Below, one piece after another: positions 22,145 to 33,861 of a DNA stretch of 64,000 nt. The first letter of the stretch is position 1. Every line of letters starts with the position of its first letter. Below the pieces are notes generated by a model. The model was not told the origin of the DNA. It saw only the letters and a program-made list of their open reading frames with translations, and did no database searches. The stretch comes from Mesotaenium endlicherianum. Lineage: Eukaryota; Streptophyta; Zygnematophyceae; Zygnematales; Mesotaeniaceae. The translations under genes were made by a program, and so were the position numbers. The DNA is taken from assembly GCA_009602735.1 (NCBI GenBank), contig WELA01007670.1:386492-450491 (forward strand), read 5' to 3'.

Positions 22145-23623
22145 ATGGTAAGGACAAGGTCTCAAACTAGCAACTCCCGAGACACGGAGAACCAGGATAA
22201 CGATAATGTCGAAAACCAGGCTGAAAGCCATGTAGCGGGAACCCGTACCTCTTCTGAAGCAGTAGCAGATACTGCAGCTAGAGAGGCTGCAGATGAGGCA
22301 GCTGCTATTGCCGCAGTCGCAGCACAGCAAGCTGAGGAGGAGAGAGCCAGATTAGAAGCTGAACAGTTAGCGAAGGTCGTTGAAAATACAGAAAGGAGGG
22401 AAAGACAGTCAGCTGACGAGCGCACTGTCGAAGAACTTATGGCATCAAGGGCCAATGTTCCGAACCCACCTCCTGCTGTACAACTCAATGTACCCCTAGG
22501 TCAAATACGTGACCGGCTGAATGCGGCAGGAATTGCTGCTGCAGGATCGAGAGGGACTGTTGAGGACACTACTCAGCGAGTAGATGCCAATGCTGCTGCT
22601 GCATTTGCTAATCTACCACCCCAGAGTGTAGACTTGGGAGCATTGTTCGTTTAAATGCAGTCACAAATGGCGACCATGTATCAGTCCCAACAGGAGAACA
22701 AAAGAATCATAATGTCCCTGCTGCGGGACAGAGACCAACTGGGGTCTCAAACCACCGGTGGTGGTGGCCGGGGGCCTAGTAAGCCCAAGCCGAAACCTCC
22801 CCAGGAATATGATCCTGAGGGAAACCGAAAATATTACCTGATCAAGTTTCTCGCGCATGTTGAGCAGTGGCTGGAGAACTACCCAGAACTGCAAGATCAC
22901 GAGAAGGTCAAGCACACCGGTGCGCTACTGAAAGGCAGTGCCGCTGACTGGTGGCTTTACTAGAAAGGAGACCGTAAGGCTCGGCAACTTGGTGACCCTA
23001 CGTGGGTAGAGTTTGTCGAGAAGTTGCATGAGAAGTTTGATGTCATCAACCAGCAGGAGAAAGCTATCTATGCGATGATCTCCCTGACACTGAAGCAGAC
23101 CACTTCAGTTGCTGAGTTTGCTCAAAAGTTCCAGGAGAACATGATGAAGCAGCCAGATTTGCCAGAACGGTGTAGGATAGCATACTTCAGGTATGGCTTG
23201 AAATCCGAAGTCTCTGGTCATTTTGCTGAGAAAAAGTATGAGAAACAGGCTGACTTGATCCAGGATGCTGATGCCTGGGATCAGCTGCAGTTCAATCACA
23301 AGCGCCAGAGTAAAACTTTGGTGTCTAAGATTGTCAAAAAGCCCCACGGTTCCTACAATGCAATTGAAGGAGACCAGGCTGAGGATAATCAGGGTGATGA
23401 ATATGAGTATGAGTATAATTCCATACAGTCTAGATGTAGAGGTGGTTTCTCTCGAGGCGGCTATGGAACAGGTGGTGGTAGGACTAAGCCGAGACCAGCC
23501 TCAGCAAAATCCACTTGCTACCATTGTCAGCAGTTGGGCCACTACAGAGAACAGTGTCCAGTCAAGCACCTCCCGAAGGTCAAGAGAAAAGACCAGCCTT
23601 TAAAAGACAGCAACAGTCAGTAA
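22145..23623 (+). pseudogene. B2 Gag
   Basis: One frame from MVRTRSQTSNS to DSNSQ, interrupted by two in-frame stops: TAA at 22652-22654 (Gln in B3) and TAG at 22961-22963 (Trp in B3). An Ala/Glu-rich N-terminal part (probable coiled coil) precedes a capsid-like region and one zinc knuckle, CYHCQQLGHYREQC. At 493 codons the length equals B3 gag. Confidence 0.85.
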
Positions 23624-25006
23624 TCTAGTCTACTGAGTGTGAGGATGCTAGAGATAGTGAGTCGACACTGGCTGCCCTCGTAGCAGGTATTATGGGTCCT
23701 GCTGAACTGGATTCACTATGCATGCCTGACAACCAGATAAAGGAGACCATCAGCAATATGGACGTCCAGAGAGTGCACACTCTGGATGCTCTTGTTCCAC
23801 CTGATGTCCAACATTTCTTTGCTAAGTCAGGAAAATTCAGTCCCCCCTATCCTACTGCAGTGCATGATTGCAGGTAGGAAGGTGAGGGCATTTGTGGACG
23901 GAGGGGCGTCACATACTTTTATCCACAAGGACTTAGTTAAGCGGCTAAGGCTGCCTACTGTCACCCAAGGGAATAGAAAAATATTCCTTGGAGATGCCTC
24001 AAGTATCCCGGGAGGAGTTATAACCAAACCTTTTAAGGTCCAGTTAGGTTCTGGCATTGGAGTTCTAACTGAAACGCTTACATTTGAGGTACTCAACACT
24101 AGCTTTTATGATCTCGTGCTAGGCAGGTCCTGGCTTAATAGACATCAAGCTGAAGTGTGTTGGAGCAGAGGTACAGTTAAAGTGAGAGGAGCCAGTGATG
24201 GGCAGACTGACTTGGCACCCACCAGTGCTCTTCCTCTTGTCTTGTGTGGATGGCAAATGAAGGAAAAGAAGAGGCTTCCAGAAGGATGCAAGTTGCTGAA
24301 TGCAATGGAGTTCGTCAAAAGCTGGAACCAGAAGGAAGACAGAATGTTCTGTCTGCTGCTAAGAGAGGTACCTCCTCAACCTGAAGAAGTGCTTGAGAAA
24401 AAGGTACACACTCCGGAACACCCTACTGCTGCAAAAATTGTTGCTCAGTACACTGATGTATTTAATATGCCTTCAGGACTACCCCCTAAGAGGGAAGTAG
24501 ATCATAGGATTGATCTATCACCTGGGAGTCAGCCACCTTGGCAACGCACGTATGGCTTGTCTTATGTGGACAGCGAGGAGTTGAAAATACAGATTGCAGA
24601 GCTTGAGAAAAATGGTTACATTTCTCCCAGTAAATCACCGTACGGCGCACCCATCCTATTTGTTAAGAAAAAGGATGGCAGTATGCGGATGTGTGTGGAT
24701 TACAGAGCCCTGAACAGAATTACAGTGAAGAACAAGTATGCTTTACCCAGGATTGAGGACTTGCTTGATACCCTGTCCGGCGCTAAGGTGTTCAGTAAGA
24801 TAGATCTCAAGAGTGGTTATCATCAAATCAGAATTGTTGAGGGAAATGAACACAAGACTGCTTTCCGCACACGTTATGGACACTATGAGTTCAACGTGAT
24901 GCCATTTGGACTGACTAGTGCTCCTGCTACCTTGATGGGTGCTATGAATGACATTTTCAGACCTTATTTGGATAAGTTTGTGCAAGTTTTCCTGGATGAT
25001 ATTTAA
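23624..25006 (+). pseudogene. B2 protease and reverse transcriptase
   Basis: The -1 frame opens before the gag stop. A deletion of about 20 bases near 23830 shifts the frame ahead of the protease loop ([14 protein letters not shown]). The following frame is open through protease ([14 protein letters not shown]) and RT motifs ([20 protein letters not shown]) to a TAA at 25004-25006, one T-to-A change from the B3 codon. Confidence 0.83.
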
Positions 25007-25600
25007 ATTTTCTCTAAGATGAAACTCAGCAGACTGAACACTTAAAGACAGTTCTGGACACTCTGCGGAAAAATCACTTATATGCTAAAATGAGCAAGTG
25101 CGATTTCTTGAAGGAAAGTATTGAATTCTTAGGCCACGTTGTCAGTAAAGAGGGCATCAGTGTGGATCCTAAGAAAGTCCAGACCATAAGGGACTGGCCA
25201 GTACCACAGTCTGTCTCTGAAGTTAGATCCTTCCTCGGGTTGGCTAACTACTATAGGAGATTTATTGAGAATTATTCCACAATGGCCAGTAAACTGACTG
25301 ACCTTAGTAAGAAAGACATAGGGTATGTGTGGGGGGAAGGGCAGCAGGCTGCCTTCCAGACCCTTAAAGATGCCCTTTGTTCTGCCCCAGTGCTAGCCGT
25401 GTATGACCTCAGCAAACCGGTGCAGGTGATTACTGATGCAAGACCTAGAAGACCTAGAAGACCTGACTTGCAAGAAAGGAACTTTAGTCAGCATGCTGTA
25501 GATGTACACTCACTTCACTAAAGGTGAAAAAGTCCTTCCTGGAATAACTTAAGAAAGCCTACCTTTCTGACCCAACATTTGAGCCCAGCCCCATTACTTG
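25007..25600 (+). pseudogene. B2 RT end with RNase H deleted
   Basis: The RT thumb and connection ([17 protein letters not shown]) read to VITDA and then jump to [14 protein letters not shown], so almost the whole RNase H domain is missing. At the junction is a short tandem AGACCTAGA repeat (25440-25465), perhaps a slippage scar. Confidence 0.8.
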
Positions 25601-27037
25601 TATGTGTCGTGCTACTGCACTCGGGTATAAGCTTAAGGGAGGGGTCTGGGTGACTGATACCACTTCAGGCAGGCTGAAGCTGGTCATTCCTAATAACTTG
25701 GAAACAATGTCTCTCTTACTGAGTCAAGCGCATGACAGTCTCCTGGGTGGACATTTGGGGCAGGCCAAAACTGTTGGCAAACTGGCAAAACATTATCATT
25801 GGGAGGGGTTACCCCGGGAGGTCTTGAAATATGTCAAGTCCTGTGACCAGTGTCAGAGAAATAAGTCTCGACACACAGTACCCGGAGGTCTCTTGCAACC
25901 ACTGCCCATCCCAGCTGGACGCTGGGAAACTTTATCCATGGACTGGATGGTCACACTGCCACGAACTGCTAATGGGCATGATTCAATATTGGTAGTCGTG
26001 GATAAACTGACAAAAATGGTCATTTTCATCCCTACAACTGTCAAAGTAACTGCGCTCAAAACAGCGAGACAGTTTTACAACCATGTAGTATGCCAACATG
26101 GGCTACCTTCTAATATCATCTCAGACAGAGTCTCACCTCTAAGTTCTGGAGAGCTTTAATGGGGCTAATGGGAGTCAAACAGCTGCTCAACACAGCAAAC
26201 CACCCTCAGACTGATGGGCAGACTGAAAGAACTAATCGAGTTCTGCAGGAGGTGCTGAGAGCATACATTAACCAAAAACAAGATAATTGGGATGACTGTT
26301 GCCTCAAATTCAGTTTGCGGTCAACAGTGCGGTGCACGCGTCAACGGGCAAGACTCCTTTTGAACTCAGCCTGGGTAGAGCCCCTAAGTCTCCTTTAGAT
26401 GTNTTTAGATGTACTGGGGGAATCTTTAATTGACCCGGAAGGGGTTGACAACTCGGTCTCCCTCCAGTTAACTCAGGAGTTTGCTGACACCCTGTCAGAA
26501 GTCCAACAAAACCTGCACAAAGCCCAAGAAAACCAACAAAAAGACGCAAATCAACACCGTCGGCAGCTGACATTTTCTAAGGGCGATTTAGTCAAACTGC
26601 ATTCTCAGCACCTGTACCTCCCTGGTGTGGTCAAGAAAAAGCTTGGCCCTGTCTGGGTCGGTCCATATTCGGTGGTACGTCGTGTCGGTCAGAATGCTTA
26701 CAAACTGAACATGTCAGCTGACTACAAGGGTCACCCGGTCTTTAATGTCTCCTTCCTGGAACCATACATCAAAGGTGATTCACTGTTCACAGGTCGGTTA
26801 CCTGTCCAACCGGGACCGGTCCCCGCTGTCCGGCACGGCGATCTTGAGGAATATGAGGTCGAGGAGATTTTAGACGCTCGCTCGGTCCGTCGATCGTCTA
26901 AATATGTCATGAAGTACCTCATCCAATGGAAAGGTTACGATGCCTCTGGGGACACTTGGGAACTTAAAGATCAGCTGACCAATGCCAAAGGGGCGTTGAA
27001 ACGGTTCCACCTTCGGGCGGCTGGGGCACCTCCCTAA
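25601..27037 (+). pseudogene. B2 integrase and chromodomain
   Basis: Zinc domain at 25602-25870 ([22 protein letters not shown]) and core to 26159. A deletion of about 8 bases near 26130 removes the second catalytic Asp (SDRVSPL instead of SDRDSKF). The GQTERTN helix follows in another frame (26159-26398). The single N at 26403 lies between two copies of TTTAGATGT, so the frameshift there is probably an assembly artefact. The C-terminal domain and chromodomain ([16 protein letters not shown]) run to the stop at 27037. Confidence 0.83.
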
Positions 27038-27361
27038 CAGTCATTTCAGTTGACACGGGAAGGTGACAGGAGGTCCTGTCTCCATATAAGTTGGAGGGGG
27101 ATGCGACAGTTAGTGACAGTTGTGACAGGCAGCCCACCTTTAAAATTAAGTTGGAGGGAGTGGTATTCTCTGATCACCATAATACACACTCAACCTGCGC
27201 TCACACTCACTTGCTCTCCAACTCAATTTTCCCTTATATACACTCACACCAGGTATTTCACACTAGGAACTCTCCCGATCGCGTTCCTCTTAATCAAGGG
27301 CACTTAGTAGCGGCAAAATATCATGACTTCACTAACTGCATTGTGTTTATGATTGAGCAGG
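27038..27361 (+). other. B2 spacer between pol and extra ORF
   Basis: Non-coding. It contains two PPT-like copies, ATAAGTTGGAGGGGG (27086-27100) and TTAAGTTGGAGGGAG (27146-27160), and ends in an acceptor-like ATTGAGCAGG directly before the ATG at 27362. Confidence 0.6.
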
Positions 27362-29055
27362 ATGACTCAAAAGTCGGAGCTCAAGAGGAAGAGAAGGGCG
27401 GAAGAGGCACATGCAGAATACTTGCAATTCCGTGGAGACATCCAATCATCTTCCATCACCGCNCAATCATCTTCCATCTCCGCTTGGGAATCACAACAAC
27501 TCCAACAACAGCGGGAGGCACAGAAGAAGAAGGAGGAGGAGGAACAGGGCAGACTGAGGCAGGGAGAAATGGACAGAAAAGCTGCAGAGGAGGCCAAGAA
27601 AGCAGAGGAGGAGAGGCAAGCTGAGGAGAAGCGGAAGCAGCAGGCTGAAGAAGATGAACAGAGGAGAATCAGCAGCTACCGCTACACGGTGCTGGGCAAG
27701 GGCTTTGATCTACTGGAGGAGGCCTTCAAGTATGCCCAGAGTAGTCGCAGTGAGTCGCAGAAGGAAATCCTCCAGAAGGAAGGGGAGACATCCGAAAACT
27801 TTGACAAGTATATAGAGGTCGGCACAGGGCTCCTCCTCTACCACGATTACGCCAGGATGGTAGGATATACCATCGGAGAGGCCAAGGCAATGGCCCAGGT
27901 GAACGAAGCAGGAGCTGTCTCNTCTCGATTCCTGGTATCTGGGGGGAAGATAGGGTCATCAGGATGATCCCCATGGACGCGGACAGCTTCAACGACTCAA
28001 CACCCCACAACAGGTTCAAGGCCATGTACAATGAGGTGGAGAGGAGGAGCTGGGAATTCTTGGCCAGAGAAACCAGTCAGCTGGACTTTGCAGGGCACTG
28101 GTACCCTTGTACTCTCAAAAAGACAGACGTTGCCTTCTTCCAAAAGCCCACTGATTGGCGGTGGATGACCATCAACATGAGGGACCAGCAGAATGACAGG
28201 GCGACAGATGAGGATTTCCTGACAGACCTAAAGGGGAACATAGTATTGCCCCCTCACATTGCGGCTTGGGACCCAAGATTGGATGGAGTCAGAGACTGCA
28301 TGAGCCAAGAGATGCAGGGGGACAGAAGCAGGGCCCTTGAGTCATTCTCCAAAGGGAAGCACGCTTATGCCAAATGGGCAAGTAAGCCGGGGGAAAAGGA
28401 CCTCTATGCGGTCCGGACTCAGCAGCCCCCACCAGCACCCAAAAGGGGAAGGTCAGTAGGATATTCTTTTTCTCGGGAAGAGCTGGAGCAGCTGACAGAG
28501 GAGACCCCAGAAGTCTCAGAGGAACCCAGGGACGGCGAGGAGGAGGAGTCGGAGGAAGACGAGGAGGAAGGCAAGGAGGAGGACACTAGCCCCACCGTGA
28601 TCCTGACACCTGCCACATCCCCTGTAAGGGAGAAGACGGGGTGGGCCCCGCAGCAACTCGCTCAAGAGGAGGATATCACTTGGCTGGGGACTGCCAGAGG
28701 ACAGAGCCCATCTCCAGGCAAGGAGACCCAGTCAGACAGGGCAGACAGGAGGGCTGCTCGGGAAATAGCCAGAGGCCTGCCAGCATCTCCCTCGCAGAGA
28801 GGGCATGTACTCTTGGCTCATGTCATGCAACATCCTTCTGGGATGCCGGTATACGTACCTGTCAGTTTGAGGGCTGCCCAGGAGAAGGCTGCCTCCCTTC
28901 AGTTTCAGACTGTGCAGGAGGAAACAGCCCTGTTATTGCGTTTTCCGCCGGGTCCTTACACGGAACCTCCTTCTCTGACAGGCTTCAGAAGACCCCAAGA
29001 CAAGAGGAGGTCTGGCTCCCCTGAGTATAGGGCCTCAGGGACATCTCCCTCCTAA
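27362..29055 (+). pseudogene. B2 extra ORF, homologous to the B3 extra ORF
   Basis: Start MTQKSELKRKRRAEE. An N-terminal Glu/Lys/Gln/Arg-rich, probably coiled-coil region is followed by blocks shared with B3: YNEVERRSWEFLARE, KPTDWRWMT, LPPHIAAWDPRLDG, SKGKHAYAKWA, an acidic stretch, RGLPASPSQRGHV and HPSGMPVYVP. The frame changes at the single N at 27922; another N at 27463 lies between two copies of about 20 bases. Both are probable assembly joins, so the real copy may be more intact. I do not recognise the family. No signal peptide or membrane segment is seen, which argues against an envelope protein. Confidence 0.75.
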
Positions 29056-29105
29056 GGGCAGCAGGCTGGGGATAAGAGGGACAGCACGCTGGTATTAGTG
29101 TTAGT

Positions 29106-29140
29106 GTTGTCGAGGCGACAACATGATAAGTTGGAGGGAT
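29106..29140 (+). other. B2 pre-LTR hairpin and PPT
   Basis: GTTGTCGAGGCGACAAC (29106-29122) is a perfect 7-bp stem with a 3-base loop; the PPT AAGTTGGAGGGA follows and abuts the 3' LTR. The same pair occurs in B3. Confidence 0.7.
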
Positions 29141-29865
29141 TGTAATGAATCAGTATACTGGTTGATATAATATTCATTTCAATAATATANGTAGTTAAAT
29201 AAGTTCAGCCTGTTGAACTCTAGTGAACAATCAGTCTGCTGGACTTTTTACTTAATATCAGTTTAATGACTTGGCCGGAAGTAGCAGGCTGAGGTCACCT
29301 TAAGTCAGCTTGCTGACACATTCTTTGACAGCCAGCTGACTTCCGTACTCGGTAGCAGCGAATTGCCTCGATATGCATCTAAGTGTGGTATGCTAGATGA
29401 ATGGCCAGATGACATCCCTATGATGGATGGCGATTCGGGATGATGGGAGATGGCGGTGGATTTGGTTAACCGAGGTCCTACCAACGTGGTTAACTCCCGG
29501 GTAGGCGGTGCCATCGCACTGACCGTTGAACAGTAAACTCATTCCATGTACATACGCTAGGCATTGCTCTCGAGTTCGGCATTCGAAGACGAGGCCAACT
29601 CTCTTGTACAGCTTACTGAGAGAGATCTGAATCCGAGGCAAGAAGCCATTGATACGCACCGTCTTCTAACCTTGCTTATGTATGACTTTACTGATTTGCA
29701 TTGTTGATGCTAGTTTACTCTCATTTGACAGACGAGTATTATTCACTGCTAGTGTGTTGTCCTTTGCCGTTAAAACAGTTAACAGAAAATACCATAAAGA
29801 TTACTTGCTAATATAAAGATCTTTATTAATTGTTAATCGCCTATTTGGTAAGTCGATTCATTTCA
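29141..29865 (+). repeat. B2 3' LTR
   Basis: 725 bp with one N at 29190. It shows many substitutions relative to the 5' LTR in the first 200 bases. Confidence 0.9.
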
Positions 29866-29868
29866 GTA

Positions 29869-30816
29869 TGGCCCAAAAGATCACTGGAAGCACATCACGA
29901 TCTTCAGAGTAGTCCTATGGCAAGGGCTTAAGCTGTGACTTTGCTCACCACTTGTGAAATTCTTCAAGTGACTGGAAGCCTGGAGGGCATGCTCTTCACA
30001 AGAGAGTAACTAAGTGGTCCTGAAAACACAAGAGATAAAGTGTAAGCCTTACTAATAATCTCTATTACTTACACCTGGCATGATGGACTTTTAAAAGATG
30101 TCTCTTCTAGGGACATCTCAAGTACTTATACTCCTGGAAATCCGGCGGGGTATGCGGCGGATCCAGTGCATGTAGTCACTCTAGGAGGCTCTCCTATGTC
30201 CACTAATGTGTACAAAGCATGTACTAGCACTCCTTATAGGCTAAGCATAACTCAAACCAATAAAAGCAAGGTGCGTAGGATATCCTATGTGTCTCTCATT
30301 GGCCGAGCTTACCTTGGGTGATTCTACCTAGATAGCGCCTCAAAAGTGGATCTGGAAATTGAGGAAGCTTCCTCTAGGAGTAGGTGATGCAGTCACCAAG
30401 TTATAGCCTCAATGATGCACATATACTATGGAAATGCAAAGCTTATGTAGGCTAAGGGGCTCGCGGATTTGTGCGCACAAAGCTTGGGGTCACGAAGAGC
30501 CAACAATGTCACCTTTGGGGACATTGAGTCACAAATTGGGCCTTGGGAAAGTTTCGCTAGGGACCGGTAGGTGACGCGGACTAGATCGCACCTATCGCGC
30601 TCGATACTTGACCAAATGACGCGAAATTGGTGTCATTCGAAAGATGCTTTGACGCGCTACACGTTGGTGACTTGGAAATCTAGAAAAGGTCAACATACGG
30701 ATGCGTAAAGTCAATGCAAAGTTGGCCTTCCTAGGTTGATGTTCTGCACATGTGGAGCTTGGTTTTTATACGACAACCTCAACTCAATGAATCTTGATAG
30801 CTGTCGTGCGTTACGA
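29869..30816 (-). repeat. D 3' LTR (approximate limits)
   Basis: Clearly homologous to 39839-40784, with scattered substitutions (about one in twenty in the stretch I compared). Shared features include TATAAAAACC (minus strand, 30761-30770). Homology fades after 30800; the likely PPT (a run of eight C on the plus strand at about 30940-30948) lies farther right, so the true LTR could extend to there. Confidence 0.7.
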
Positions 30817-30849
30817 GGTCGAGTGCGCACCATAGGCATAAGCAACACA

Positions 30850-31310
30850 TCATTGGTAAGCAGGCTTTGCTGCAATGGAGTCTATAATACATGTGGCGTT
30901 ATAGCCAAAAAGGGAGTCAAGTCGAAAATGTTCTGATTCCCCCCCCAGCTCGCAGCCTCTAGCTGATGGGCTGTGTACGCTGCCTAAGGCTAGCTCAGTG
31001 CAGTCTCCGCAGAACCAGTCTCCAGCTGGCACGCGGGCCAGCGGCGGGTCGAGGCAGCCGATGTAAAAGCCGAGGTTGCAGCTGTTACAGAGCAGCATCT
31101 TGGCCTCTTGGCCAGTGCTATGACAGATCTGGCACGTCCAGTCCTTGGGCGGCCGCGCGTCGCGGGGACGGACCTGCAAGTCAAGGTTAGGAAGGTGGCA
31201 CGGCCCACAGATCTTTGTGTGGTCCTTGTGAAGACGGCCATCTGCGCCTTCCAGCTCCAGGAAAACTGCAACCCCCGCGGATGATAGGCTCCTCCACGAG
31301 TCATGGCATA
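30850..31310 (-). pseudogene. D integrase C-terminus with PHD finger
   Basis: The PHD finger is at 31000-31134: CQICHSTGQ, LLCNSCNLGFYIGC, PPLARVPAGDWFCGDC. This is the C4HC3 spacing of chromatin-reading PHD fingers, with the GDWFC signature. The central His is Tyr here (FYIGC; E has WHLTC), explicable by a C-to-T change. Upstream, CGPCHLPN matches E, but about 30 residues present in E (VGDYVYLHREM) are missing and the frame shifts. Other elements in the window have a chromodomain in this position. Known PHD fingers bind histone H3 tails; targeting of integration is inferred. Confidence 0.8.
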
Positions 31311-32510
31311 CATCAGTGTGTCGCGATGCTGTGCGCTGCTGAGGTTATCCATGGCCATGGGCATCAGGCGCCAAAAGAGCTGAGCACGCTGCCCGATAAG
31401 AGCACTCCATGTCTCGGGACTGTCCAAGTCCAAGACGTTCTCGGCCACAGTCCTGGCTGCTGCTGGCAGGATGGGCTGTCGGCCGTAGAGAAGGAAGTAG
31501 GGAGAGTGCGAGGCCAGGGTGGCCTGCTTACTGAACCTGTACCCCATCGCCAGCCAAGGGAGGGCGTCGTCCCAGTGGGTACGGTCGTGGGCAAGGCAGT
31601 ACTTCCGCAACCCTTGCTTGACGGTCTGCACCATGCGCTCGGCGAGGCCGTGAGCCTGAGGATGAACGCGGGAGGTGGTGCGGTGGTCGATCATAGAGCG
31701 CTCCAGCAGCTTCTGAAAGCTGCCCTGGAACTCCTTGCCCTGGTCGGTCAGCACCTCAGCGCAGCCGCCAAAACGGCTAAGGACCTGATTGAGGAAGGCT
31801 TGAGCGATCCCCTCACTGGCCTTGCTGGGCAAGGGCACGAGCTCAATCCACTTGGGCATGAGCTCAATCATCACCAAGACGTAGAGGTTGCCCTAGCAAG
31901 ACTTGGGCAGCTCTCCTTCCAAGTCAAGCGACCACCTGTAGAACAGCCCTTGAATAGGAAGGGGGCTGAGGGCAACGGTGCGCGCTGTGAAGCTCGAGCG
32001 CACACGATCGCAAAGAGTGCAGCTGCTGACGACAGCGGCGACGACCTTAGTCATGCCGTGCCACCAGTACTCGGCCTGAAGAAGACTGAGGGTGCCCTTG
32101 ACACCGAAGTGCCCGAGGGACTCGTGCACTTGGCGCACCAGCTGACTGTGTATGGCACGCTCAGGGACCACCAGGACGGAGCTGTCCGCCATCACGCGCC
32201 GCACGCGCCCCTCCATGAAAATGAAGTCGCGGCTGCGCCTGAGGATGCGGTCGCGGTCGCGTGCGCTGACATCGGGTGCCAACTCCTTGGCCGTGACGTA
32301 CTGCAGCACTGGGGCGTCGTCCCACACGTCCTCGGGACCGCGCTGCCAGCTGTCCTGATCCTCTGCCGCTGCCAAGGCCAATCGCTGAGTGGTGACGGTC
32401 ACCATGTCCAGGCTAGTGAGCCCTGCGGGCCGCACATCGCCGTCCACGGTGAAGGCCAGGAAGGCCGCCGCGTGCCAGGCCACCGACTCATCCTCATCGT
32501 GGCGGGCCAC
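31180..32510 (-). pseudogene. D integrase
   Basis: Zinc domain with HESLGHFG and CTLC (about 32000-32130), then core D (YRWSLDLEGEL), D (VLTDQGKEF) and E (GLAERMVQTVK), all present. One TAG at 31893-31895 interrupts the core; the frame is otherwise open from 32510 to beyond the GRQPIL region. The N-terminal side joins directly to a truncated RNase H in another frame. Confidence 0.85.
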
Positions 32511-33591
32511 AGTGCTCCGTCAAGTCGTCATGCTCCTGCACCAGCACAGCGCCCGGCCCTGCCTGCAACCAGTCGGTGTGGAGGATGAAGGGCTTTGCGT
32601 AGTCAGGACGCCGAAGCACAGGAGCGCTCACAAGCAGCTCCTTGAGCTTATCGAATGCCGCCTGCTGCTCTGGTGCCCACACGTAGACAACGCCCTTGCG
32701 GAGCAAGTCGTTGAGCGGCTTGGCTAGCTCGCTGAACCCTGGCACGAAGCGGCGGTAGTAGTTGGCGATGTCGAGGAAGGCCCGCAGCTGCGAGAGATCT
32801 GTAGGAGGTGGGATGCCTGTGATGGCTGAGATCTTCGCCAGCTGGGGTGCCAAGCCGCTGGAGGAGAGCAGGTGGCCAAGGTACTCCACCTCGTGGGTCC
32901 CAAAAGTGCACTTGCCTGGATGGCACTTGAGCCCAGCGGCCTCCAAGCGGTCCAGGACAGCAGTGATGTGCGCCACGTGCTCCTCAAACGTCTGACTGAA
33001 GATAAGCACGTCATTGATGTAGCATCGAGCAAAGGACTGCCCAGCCAACTCTTTGTCCATCACCCTCTGAAAGGTAGCTGGCGCGTTCTTCAACCCAAAC
33101 AGCATCACCACCCACTCGTAGAGCCGCTGTGCTCCCCAGAACGCCGTCTTATGCTGGTCCTCCTTGGCGATGGGAATCTGGTTGAAGCCCTGACGCAGAT
33201 CCAGCACTGAGAACCAAGTGCACGTGCCAATGTCGTCAAAGATCTCGTAAGGCGTCGGCATAGGATATCTGTCCTGCTCGGTGACCTTGTTTAGCCTACG
33301 ATAGTCACCGCACATCCTCTTCTTGGACCAGTTGCCCGAGGCATCCTTCTTGGCTGGCATGACCATGGGTGCGGCATAGCGAGAGGAGGACTCTCGAATG
33401 AGCCGGCTGTCCTCCAGCTTGCCTGTCTGCGCGCTGATCAAGCCATCCTCGAAGTGGCTGTAGCGATAACGCTTCAGGAAAACGGGCTCTTGCGTGAGAG
33501 TAATCCGCATGGGGTCCCCCCTGTAGCGCCCGAGATCGTGCATGCCGCTGGCAAAGCTGGTGCTGCGCCTCTCGTCCAGCAGTGCCGTCAA
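32494..33591 (-). pseudogene. D reverse transcriptase with RNase H remnant
   Basis: RT motifs: KKRMCGDYRRLNKVTEQDRY, FSVLDLRQGFNQIPI, FGLKNAPATF, CYINDVLIFS, YLGHLLSSSGL, FLDIANYYRRF. The YXDD box is YIND: Asp to Asn at 33013-33015, a G-to-A change expected to abolish catalysis. RNase H starts (FILHTDWLQAGPGAVLVQE) but is cut after about 30 residues, and the sequence passes into the pre-integrase region. The frame is the same as the methyltransferase frame upstream, separated by TGA 33862-33864 and a TAG near 33702. Confidence 0.87.
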
Positions 33592-33861
33592 CGGTGCAGC
33601 CTGCGCCTTGGTGAGTGTCCCCCCCAGCTTCCATGTTGGTGGAGCTGGTGGCGTCGCTTGGCCTGCAGCTGGAGTCTCCTGTCTTGCCGCTGGGGTAGAC
33701 TATGGTAATGCAGGTGTCACCTGCCCTGCAGCGGTTGGCGCTCGGGCTGCCGCGGGTACCTGCGTCGTGGCAGCTGCGGCCAGCTGCCTGGCACCGTCTG
33801 CCTGCGAGCGAGGAAAAAGAAAGGGTGACCGGGACTCCCTGGGTGACCGGGACTCCCTGGG
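33592..33861 (-). other. D linker between methyltransferase and RT
   Basis: It reads in the same frame as both flanking domains as a Pro/Ala/Arg-rich linker with two stops (TGA 33862-33864 at its upstream edge, TAG near 33702). A short tandem repeat with unit GACCCAGGGAGTCCCGGTC lies at 33826-33865. A low-complexity hinge in a polyprotein is the simplest reading. Confidence 0.6.

Larger units (their letters stand above)
21390..29865 (+). mobile_element. B2: family B Ty3/gypsy element without matching target duplications
   Basis: LTR, PBS, gag, pol, extra ORF, PPT and LTR in order. The left flank is CTAAC (21385-21389) and the right flank GTATG (29866-29870), so there is no target-site duplication. 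The two LTRs differ more from each other than those of B3. Large deletions in RNase H and integrase make it dead. Confidence 0.88.

Noticed and set aside
31215-32588. 457-codon open frame on the plus strand
   Set aside because: It is antisense to the D integrase, where zinc-domain and D-D-E motifs are clear; long antisense frames are expected in GC-rich sequence.
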